From: Xanthomonas bonasiae
GTDB lineage: Bacteria > Pseudomonadota > Gammaproteobacteria > Xanthomonadales > Xanthomonadaceae
Direction: 5' to 3'
Length of the DNA stretch: 64,000 bases
Assembly: GCF_017163705.1 (NCBI RefSeq)
Contig: NZ_JAFIWB010000007.1
Coordinates: forward strand, 1 to 64,000
Shown: positions 58,221-64,000 of the stretch, one piece after another
Layout of the letters: each line of letters starts with the position of its first letter
Position numbering within the stretch: position 1 is the stretch's first letter
The notes under the pieces: generated by a model
What the model saw: only the letters and a program-made list of their open reading frames with translations
Database searches by the model: none
Told to the model about the DNA's origin: nothing
Translations under genes and position numbers: made by a program

Positions 58221-58958
58221 TCAGCCCATGCCGCCATTGATGCCGATCACCTGCCCGTTGATGTAACCGGCCGCGTCCGAGCACAGGAAGCCCACCAGCG
58301 CGGCCACCTCATCCGCCTTGCCGGGGCGGCCGGCCGGCACCAGCTGCTTGATCGCCTCCGGCGCGAACGCCTCGCCGGCCATCGCGCCTTCGATCACCCC
58401 GGGCGCGACCACGTTGACGCTGATCCCGCGGCTGGCCATCTCCCGCGCCAGCGACTTGCTGGCGCCGTGCAGCGCGGCCTTGGCCGCGGCGTAGTTGGTC
58501 TGCCCGCGATTGCCGAGCACCGCCGCCACCGACGACACGCTGACGACTCGCCCCCAGCGCGTGCGCGCCATCGGCAGCAGCAGCGGCTGGGTCACGTTGA
58601 AGAAACCGTGCAGCGACACGTCGATGACCCGGTGCCATTGCGCCGCGCGCATCCCGGCCATCGGCGCGTCGTCGTGGATGCCGGCGTTGTTGACCACCAC
58701 CTGGATCGGACCGGCCTCCAGCAGCACCGCCAGCGCCGCGGCGCTGGCATCGGCATCGGCCACGTCGAACGCCACCGCCTCGGCGCTGCCGCCGGCCGCG
58801 GCGATGTCCTGCACCACGGCGGCGGCGCGCGCCACGTTGCCGTTGGCGTGCACGATCACATGCAGCCCGTCCGTGGCCAGGCGCCGGCAGATCGCACCGC
58901 CAAGGTCGCCACTGCCGCCGGTGACCAGGGCGCGGCGTTTCGTCGAAGGATCGGTCAT
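58221..58958 (-). CDS. 3-oxoacyl-ACP reductase of the pigment cluster
   Basis: A 245-residue short-chain dehydrogenase of FabG type. The cofactor motif is TGGSGDLGG, NNAGI follows, and the catalytic Ser is in VVSVSSVAAV with Tyr and Lys in NYAAAKAALHG. It should reduce the beta-keto polyene intermediate with NADPH before dehydration. It lies on the minus arm downstream of the dehydratase gene, separated from it by an immunity-like gene. A housekeeping FabG cannot be excluded from this window alone. Confidence 0.87.
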   Translation of the reverse strand: MTDPSTKRRALVTGGSGDLGGAICRRLATDGLHVIVHANGNVARAAAVVQDIAAAGGSAEAVAFDVADADASAAALAVLLEAGPIQVVVNNAGIHDDAPMAGMRAAQWHRVIDVSLHGFFNVTQPLLLPMARTRWGRVVSVSSVAAVLGNRGQTNYAAAKAALHGASKSLAREMASRGISVNVVAPGVIEGAMAGEAFAPEAIKQLVPAGRPGKADEVAALVGFLCSDAAGYINGQVIGINGGMG

Positions 58959-59099
58959 GCGCACATTCTCCGTGTTGCGTTGGCTGCGGGACCCTTCATC
59001 GTAGAACACGGCGATGTGCAGGGTCAGTGGCCGGCACCCGCCGGGCGCGCCTCCACGGTGCGGCGGATGCATCTTGCGGCGCCAGGATCGGGCGATCGA

Positions 59100-59669
59100 T
59101 TATTTGCTGCCGAGCAGCGTCTGCATGTTGTGCGCAGCCTTCCTTACCCGTTCGAGCGCGACCTCGCTATCCACACGCAGGTCTTCCGGCAGGGCGAAGT
59201 GCTCCATGCATGCGTTCTCGGCGATGGCCCCGCGCAAGTGCGCAATGACGCGGATCATCAGATGGTCCATCCGCCAGCAGATGGACGGTTCGATGCCGGC
59301 AAGCCGCTCCGCCGTCGCCGGATGGCTGGTCCCTCCGATCCAGAGATCCGTCTCGAAGGCGAACTGGATCGCATCGTAACGGGAGTCGGCTTTTGTATAG
59401 CCGGGATCGCTGAAGAGGATCTTCCAGCGCGGAATCGCCGAAAACCGCAGGCTGCAGAAGATCGGCCGGAACAGGCGGCGCGACCTGTCCACCTGGGCGA
59501 TGGATGCCGGGATCTGCGTATGGAAATCGGCGAACACCTCGACCAGATGACCGAGCGCAGGCGGTATGAGCTCGATGTAGCGCGCGATCACGAAGCCGGG
59601 CGCATCGGCGGCATCGACGGCGGGGATATAGAAAAGATCGCCCGGTTTCGGTGCTCTTAGCGCCTTCAT
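59100..59669 (-). CDS. Imm26-like orphan immunity protein
   Basis: A 189-residue protein whose N-terminal half resembles Imm26-type immunity domains (APKPGDLFYIPAVD, GFVIARYIELIPPALG, LVEVFADFHTQIP, FSDPGYTKADSRYDAIQFA). The rest has no known motif. Imm26 proteins normally neutralise polymorphic-toxin effectors. No toxin is present, and the gene interrupts the minus pigment arm between the dehydratase and reductase genes. The ATG at 59669 is chosen over one seven codons earlier. Assignment is tentative. Confidence 0.55.
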   Translation of the reverse strand: MKALRAPKPGDLFYIPAVDAADAPGFVIARYIELIPPALGHLVEVFADFHTQIPASIAQVDRSRRLFRPIFCSLRFSAIPRWKILFSDPGYTKADSRYDAIQFAFETDLWIGGTSHPATAERLAGIEPSICWRMDHLMIRVIAHLRGAIAENACMEHFALPEDLRVDSEVALERVRKAAHNMQTLLGSK

Positions 59670-59708
59670 CGGGGGGGTTCCCGCATGCATGATCGGTACC
59701 GGGCGCCG

Positions 59709-60152
59709 CTACGCCGCGCCCAGCATCACCGTGGCGCGCCCTTCGGCCAGCAGTTGCGCGCCATGCACGATGCGGAAGCCGTATTGCTGGCTGTCCTCGG
59801 CCTGTAGCAGCACTTCGGCCTCGCACTCGATCGCCTCCGGCAGCTCATGCAGATCGGCCACGTGCAGTTGCACGCCGCGCAGCGCGACCAGCATGCCCGG
59901 GCGCACCGGCTTGCCGCTGGCGCGGCCGAGCAGGCCGCCGTGCACCGCCATCGCCTGCGCGCCGTATTCGCACAGGTGCAGCGCGCGCAGGCGGCCGCCG
60001 CTGCGCAGCGGATGCGCGGCGGCGTGGTGCGCCTGGCTGCGCAGCACGATGCGCTGCGCGTCCCAGGCCACCACTTCTTCCCACAGGCACATCAGCCCCT
60101 GGTGCGGGATCAGCGCCGCGATCGCGTCGCGTCCGTACGGAAGTTCGGTCAT
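59709..60152 (-). CDS. hotdog-fold 3-hydroxyacyl-ACP dehydratase
   Basis: A 147-residue FabZ/ApeP-like dehydratase. LIPHQGLMCLWEEVVAWD near the N terminus carries the expected active-site His, and LHLCEYGAQAMAVHGGLLG is the long hotdog helix with its acidic residue. It would dehydrate hydroxyacyl intermediates to build the conjugated polyene. It starts ten bases after the MMPL stop, so it belongs to the same transcript. Confidence 0.83.
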   Translation of the reverse strand: MTELPYGRDAIAALIPHQGLMCLWEEVVAWDAQRIVLRSQAHHAAAHPLRSGGRLRALHLCEYGAQAMAVHGGLLGRASGKPVRPGMLVALRGVQLHVADLHELPEAIECEAEVLLQAEDSQQYGFRIVHGAQLLAEGRATVMLGAA

Positions 60153-60162
60153 GCAGCGTCTC

Positions 60163-62517
60163 CTAATGTGCGGTGGCTGCGGGCGCGCCGCTGGCGGTCT
60201 CGCGCGAGATCAGCAGCGCCAGCACGAAGTTGAACAGCACGCCCAGCGCCACCGTGCTGCCGATCGCGCGCAGCACCGGGATGCTGGAGGCGGCCAGCAG
60301 CGCGAACACCAGCAGCGTCATCAGGCTGCACACGATCAGCGCGTGCAGCGTGCGCAACTGGTCGGCGCGGTCGTCGCCGGCGTGGTCGAAGAACAGCGCG
60401 TAGTCCAGGCCCAGGCCGGCGGCCAGGATCAGCGCGATCAGGTGGAACAGGTTCAGTTCGACGCCGCAGCCGCGCAGGATGGCCAGAATCAGCAGCGTGG
60501 TCAGCGCCATCGGCAGCAGCACGCGCACGATCCGGCGCGGCGTGCGCAGCGCGATCGCCACGGTCAGCGCCAGCAGCAGCGCGGCGATGCCGAGCGCGCC
60601 GAGCACGCGGCCGCGGTAGGCGGCGACCAGCGATTCGGAGGCCTCCTTCAGGTCCATCAGCTGCGCGCCACTGCCCTTTACCGCATCGGCCAGCAGTGCC
60701 GGGTCGCGCAGGCCGGTCAGCGATACCAGCGCGGTGGCATGGTCGGCGCGGTCCAGCAACAAGCCATCGACCGTGGTTGCCAGCGGCGTGCCATGCAGGT
60801 CGCGCGCGGTCAGCGGCGGCGCGCTGCGGGCGCGCTCCAGGTCGGCCAGGAACGGCGCGAAGGCGTCGGCACGGAACGGCGTGGCGGCCACCGCGGCGGC
60901 GGTCAGCGCGCGCGCCTGCGCCGCATCCGGCAACGCCGCCTGGCGCCGCTGCTGGGTCGCCGCGCTGGGCAGGTAGCGCGCGGCCATGTCGTAGCCGGCC
61001 AGCTCGCCGCGCGCGACCAGCGCATCCAGGCGCGGACGCAGTCGCTCGGAGGCGGCCAGCGCGGCGTCGGCGGAGGCGGCCGGCAGCGCCAGCACGTAGC
61101 GCACGTCGGGCGCGCCCAGTTCCTTGCGCAGATGCGCGTCGCGGGCCAGGCCGTCGGCCGGCACCGGGGTCAGCTTGGACAGGTCGTTCTGCCAGAACGG
61201 GCCCGGCGCGAACGCGATCACCGCCGCGGCGACCAGCGCCAGCGGCAGCAACGACCAGCGCGGCCGCGGCAGCCGCGCGATGCCGTGCCACAGCCGCGCC
61301 AGCGCCGGCGAATCGGCATGGTCGCGCGGCGAGGGGTCGATCAGTGCCGGCAACAGCAGGCGCGTGGTCAGCGCCGCCACCAGCAGCCCGGCAATGGTGA
61401 ACACCGCCAGCTGGCGCAGGCCGTCCACGCCGGAGAACAGGAAGGTGACGTAGGCGATGCAGGTGGAGACCACGCCGGTGGCCAGCGTCGGCCACAGGTG
61501 GCGCGCGTTGGCGCGCGGATCCAGGCCCGGGCGCTGATGGCTGAACAGGTGGATCGGATAGTCCTGGACCACGCCGATCAGGGTGAAGCCGAACGCCACG
61601 GTGATGCCGTGCACGCCGTCGAACAGCAGCGCCACCGCGCCCAGCCCGGCCAGGCCGGCGCTGGCCAGCGGCAGCACGCCGAGCACCGGGATCTTCCAGC
61701 TGCGGTAGGCGACCAGCAGCAGCACGATCAGGCCCAGCGTATCCAGCATGCCGATCCACTGCGCCTCGTTCTGGGTGCGCCCGCCGATCTCCACCGAGAA
61801 CGCGCCGGGGCCGGTCAGGGTCAGGCGGCTGGCGCTGCCGGCGCTGGCCTTGGCGAAGGCGGCATGGATCGCGTCCACCGCGTGCTGCTGCCCGGTCGGA
61901 TCGAACCCGGCGGCGCGGGTCTGCGCGACCAGCAGCGCGTCCTTGCCGGCGCGGTCGAACCAGACCCCGTCGCGCTGCTGCGGGCCGCCAGCCGGCTGCA
62001 GGCTCTCGGCCAGGTGCAGCACTTCCAGGGTCGGATCGCGCGGCAGCAGCGGCTCGACCATCGCCGCGGCCGGCGAGCCCAGGTCCTGCAGCCGCGCCTG
62101 CAGCGCATCGGCCAGCGTCGCCGCATCCAGCGGCTGGGCGTCGAAGCTGTCGCTGAGCAGGTAGCGGTAGGCCAGCAGCCGCTCGGGAATCGCGTCCAGG
62201 CCGGCATCGGCGCCATTGGCGACCAACTCGAAGGTGTCGCGCTGCGCGGCCAGCTGCGCGCGCAGCGCCTGCGATTGCCGCGCCAGCGTCGGCGCATCGG
62301 CGCCGGACAGCGACATCAGCAGCAGCCGCGAGCCCGGGCCTTCGCCGAGTTCGTCGAGCAGCAATCTTTGCGCGGGGGTCTGGGCTTCGGGCATGAATTT
62401 GCGCAGATCGCCCGATACCTGCAGCACGTTGCCCAGCCATACGCCGGCAATGGTCAACAGCGCCAGCCACAGCAGCGCCAGCGAGATGCGCGCCGTCGAG
62501 CTCAATCCACGTTTCAT
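60163..62517 (-). CDS. MMPL/RND-family exporter of the pigment cluster
   Basis: A 784-residue inner-membrane protein with the doubled RND layout: one helix near the N terminus, a large periplasmic domain (about 40-245), five helices (from LIVLLLVAYR, TVAFGFTLIGVVQDYPIHLF) and the repeated second half (GCGVELNLFHLIALILAAGLGLDYALFFDH). This is the MMPL exporter type found in aryl-polyene clusters, thought to move the lipid-linked pigment to the outer membrane. The ATG at 62517 is preferred to a GTG four codons earlier. It follows the LolA-like gene by 82 bases. Confidence 0.88.
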   Translation of the reverse strand: MKRGLSSTARISLALLWLALLTIAGVWLGNVLQVSGDLRKFMPEAQTPAQRLLLDELGEGPGSRLLLMSLSGADAPTLARQSQALRAQLAAQRDTFELVANGADAGLDAIPERLLAYRYLLSDSFDAQPLDAATLADALQARLQDLGSPAAAMVEPLLPRDPTLEVLHLAESLQPAGGPQQRDGVWFDRAGKDALLVAQTRAAGFDPTGQQHAVDAIHAAFAKASAGSASRLTLTGPGAFSVEIGGRTQNEAQWIGMLDTLGLIVLLLVAYRSWKIPVLGVLPLASAGLAGLGAVALLFDGVHGITVAFGFTLIGVVQDYPIHLFSHQRPGLDPRANARHLWPTLATGVVSTCIAYVTFLFSGVDGLRQLAVFTIAGLLVAALTTRLLLPALIDPSPRDHADSPALARLWHGIARLPRPRWSLLPLALVAAAVIAFAPGPFWQNDLSKLTPVPADGLARDAHLRKELGAPDVRYVLALPAASADAALAASERLRPRLDALVARGELAGYDMAARYLPSAATQQRRQAALPDAAQARALTAAAVAATPFRADAFAPFLADLERARSAPPLTARDLHGTPLATTVDGLLLDRADHATALVSLTGLRDPALLADAVKGSGAQLMDLKEASESLVAAYRGRVLGALGIAALLLALTVAIALRTPRRIVRVLLPMALTTLLILAILRGCGVELNLFHLIALILAAGLGLDYALFFDHAGDDRADQLRTLHALIVCSLMTLLVFALLAASSIPVLRAIGSTVALGVLFNFVLALLISRETASGAPAATAH

Positions 62518-62599
62518 CGCTGCGACCACGCAAGCGCCAGCACATTCTTACCCGGGGCCACGCGCAGCACGGCCCGCCCGCCGCGATCGCAAGCGGACA

Positions 62600-63247
62600 T
62601 CAGCGCGCGTCGCCGTGGCACAGCGCGGTCAGCGCCTCGGTCTCGGCCAGGCTGGCCGCGTCGCGCGCGGCGCCGGCCAGCAATGTGCGCTGCACGTCGC
62701 CCTTGGCCGGAGTGGTCTCGATGCAGCGCAGCTCGGCGCCGCGGCCGTACAGGCGCAGGCTGCGCACCTGCGCGGCCAGTGCCGGGTCCTTGGGCTGCAG
62801 CTGCAGTTGCCAGCGTTCGCGCGTGCCGCTGCTGCTCAGCGTGTAGTGCTGCTGCAACTGCGCACGGTCGCCGGACAGCAGCGCGCCGAAGCCGTTCTGC
62901 AGGCCCGCCAGTTCCGGCACCCGCGCCAGCGAGAAACGCCGCGGCGCCTTGCCGGCCCGCTCCAGCGTGGCTTCGCCGCCGCGCAGGGTGGTGGTCTCGC
63001 GGTACGGCGCGGTGACCTCGCGCACCAGCGTGTCGGTGTCCGGGCGCCGGTACTGGCCCTGCACGCGCAACGGCGCCTTCAGCAGCGCCGAGCCGCGCAG
63101 TTCGACGAAATCGGTACTGACCGGGACCGGCCGCGCCAGCTTCTGCAGGATCCAGCCGGGGTCGAGCGGCTCAGGCGACGCGACGCACAGCGGTGCGGCG
63201 CTGCACAGCAGTATCAGCATCCACGGCAAGAGGCGGCGCATCGGCAT
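62600..63247 (-). CDS. LolA-like outer-membrane lipoprotein carrier protein
   Basis: A 215-residue periplasmic protein with a signal peptide (RRLLPWMLILLCSAAPLCVA). The mature part has the LolA-like antiparallel sheet pattern (FVELRGSALLKAPLRVQGQY, ETTTLRGGEATLERAG, WQLQLQPKDPALAAQVRSL). In aryl-polyene clusters such proteins are thought to shuttle the pigment lipid across the periplasm. Two ATGs (63247 and 63241) lie inside the 3' end of the acyltransferase gene, an overlap of about 75 bases, so translation may be coupled. Confidence 0.85.
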   Translation of the reverse strand: MPMRRLLPWMLILLCSAAPLCVASPEPLDPGWILQKLARPVPVSTDFVELRGSALLKAPLRVQGQYRRPDTDTLVREVTAPYRETTTLRGGEATLERAGKAPRRFSLARVPELAGLQNGFGALLSGDRAQLQQHYTLSSSGTRERWQLQLQPKDPALAAQVRSLRLYGRGAELRCIETTPAKGDVQRTLLAGAARDAASLAETEALTALCHGDAR

Positions 63248-64000
63248 GGCGGTTGTTCCAGAAATCGTAGAAGTTGAACCAGTTGTACGGCGCGGAGCGC
63301 GTGTAATGTTCCAGCCTGGCGGCGTAATCGCGGATGAGCGCGGCCAACGCCGGCGCGCGCTGCCGGCGCGGCAGGTCCAGGCCTTCGCTGAAGGTCTCGA
63401 ACACCAGCTGGTAGCGGTTGCCGCCGCGGTACAGGCCGAACGCCAGCACCACCGGCACCTTCAGCGCCGCGGCGATCAGCCACGGCGAGGTCGGGAACAT
63501 CGCGCCCTGGCCGATGAACGCGGCCGGCAGCGCCGGGTCTTCCGGGCGCGGCCGATCGACCAGCAGCGCGACCAGCGCGCCTTCGTCGGTGGCCTGCTTG
63601 ATCGCCATGACGATCGAGGTGCTGTCCATGCCGGCATCGATGATGTTGGCCGCCAGCTGCGGGTTCAGCGCGCCCAGCAGTTCGGTCATCGCCGGGTTGT
63701 GGGCCTTGTCCAGCACCACCTTGACCTGCACGTCCGGGCGCTCGGTGGCCAGCACCCGCAGCGCGTCGAAGCTGCCCAGGTGCGAGCCGAAGATCAGCAC
63801 GCCGCGGCCGCGGTCCATCTGCGCATGCAGTTGCTCCAGGCCCTGGATGTCGACCCGGAAGCGGTGCATCTGCCCGCACAGCATGAACACCCGGTCCAGG
63901 ATGGTCGAGGCGAAGGTGTGGATGTGCCGGGCCACGTCCAGCAGCGTGGCCGGGCGAGCGAACACGCGGCCCAGGTAGTCGCGCGAGTCGCGCCGCTCCG
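63171..64000 (-). CDS. LPLAT-family acyltransferase, 5' end beyond window
   Basis: At least 276 residues of a lysophospholipid/lauroyl acyltransferase-like protein; the frame stays open to the window edge (ERRDSRDYLGRVFARP), so the start lies further right. Landmarks are GSHLGSFDALRVL (in place of HxxxxD/E), VLLDRPRPEDPALPAAFIG and PYNWFNFYDFWN at the C terminus. In xanthomonadin clusters such an acyltransferase attaches the polyene acyl chain to its lipid or glycerol acceptor. The His of the usual HxxxxD box is shifted into the GSHLGSFD motif. Its stop overlaps the LolA-like start. Confidence 0.83.
   Translation of the reverse strand, partial: ERRDSRDYLGRVFARPATLLDVARHIHTFASTILDRVFMLCGQMHRFRVDIQGLEQLHAQMDRGRGVLIFGSHLGSFDALRVLATERPDVQVKVVLDKAHNPAMTELLGALNPQLAANIIDAGMDSTSIVMAIKQATDEGALVALLVDRPRPEDPALPAAFIGQGAMFPTSPWLIAAALKVPVVLAFGLYRGGNRYQLVFETFSEGLDLPRRQRAPALAALIRDYAARLEHYTRSAPYNWFNFYDFWNNRHADAPPLAVDADTAVQRRTAVRRVA

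Overview
The window is very GC-rich with almost no strand bias. Its gene content points to Xanthomonas or a close relative in the Xanthomonadaceae: an aryl-polyene (xanthomonadin-type) pigment cluster with a flavin-dependent halogenase, ohrR-ohr, a leucine-degradation locus, a YadA-type adhesin next to a subtilase, a GH115 alpha-glucuronidase, and dispersed intergenic palindromes of the type GTAGGAGCGGCTTCAGCC. The genus is an inference from gene content and repeats. I saw no rRNA, tRNA, CRISPR array, phage or transposase gene.

Layout. 0-9.2 kb: an esterase, a sirtuin deacylase (minus), ohr and ohrR (minus) with AT-rich operators, zapE and an alpha/beta hydrolase (minus), a DMT permease, and a COG0523 GTPase diverging from a MerC-like membrane protein across a near-consensus Zur box. 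9.4-18.5 kb: an ExeM-type nuclease, a membrane-anchored cytochrome c, then a TetR regulator diverging from leucine catabolism genes liuA, liuB and liuD. The liuB-liuD gap holds a 549-bp MITE-like element. A 544-bp, nearly identical inverted copy lies 13 kb away at 2.1-2.7 kb, next to a decayed fragment of liuB. 18.7-29 kb: an accessory stretch with a DUF6065 gene and a broken fragment of it 3 kb downstream, a cold-shock/Excalibur fusion, chrA, a secreted CXXCH protein, GH115 and several small orphan genes.

29-45 kb: an ADP-forming acyl-CoA synthetase/GNAT fusion, a Kef-type antiporter, REP-like palindrome arrays, a GH15 hydrolase translationally coupled to a glucose-6-phosphate dehydrogenase with a histone-H1-like tail, a response regulator and histidine kinase in convergent overlapping orientation, the trimeric autotransporter and the S8 protease. 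45.4-48.6 kb: a redox-stress module in which HxlR diverges from azoR, an FAD oxidoreductase and pirin. 48.7-52.3 kb: ycgL and a large membrane ankyrin protein.

52.5-64 kb: two converging arms of the pigment cluster. The plus arm is KS, KS-like partner, GT2 and halogenase, with four-base start/stop overlaps. The minus arm is acyltransferase, LolA-like, MMPL exporter, dehydratase and ketoreductase. Three unrelated small or unknown genes sit within or between the arms. The cluster continues beyond the right edge.

The most unusual features are the inverted MITE pair with triplet-repeat tails and a liuB relic, the DUF6065 relic, the H1-tailed G6PD, and a perfect 55-bp inverted repeat between the first bases of the window and the esterase gene, which may mark an assembly junction.
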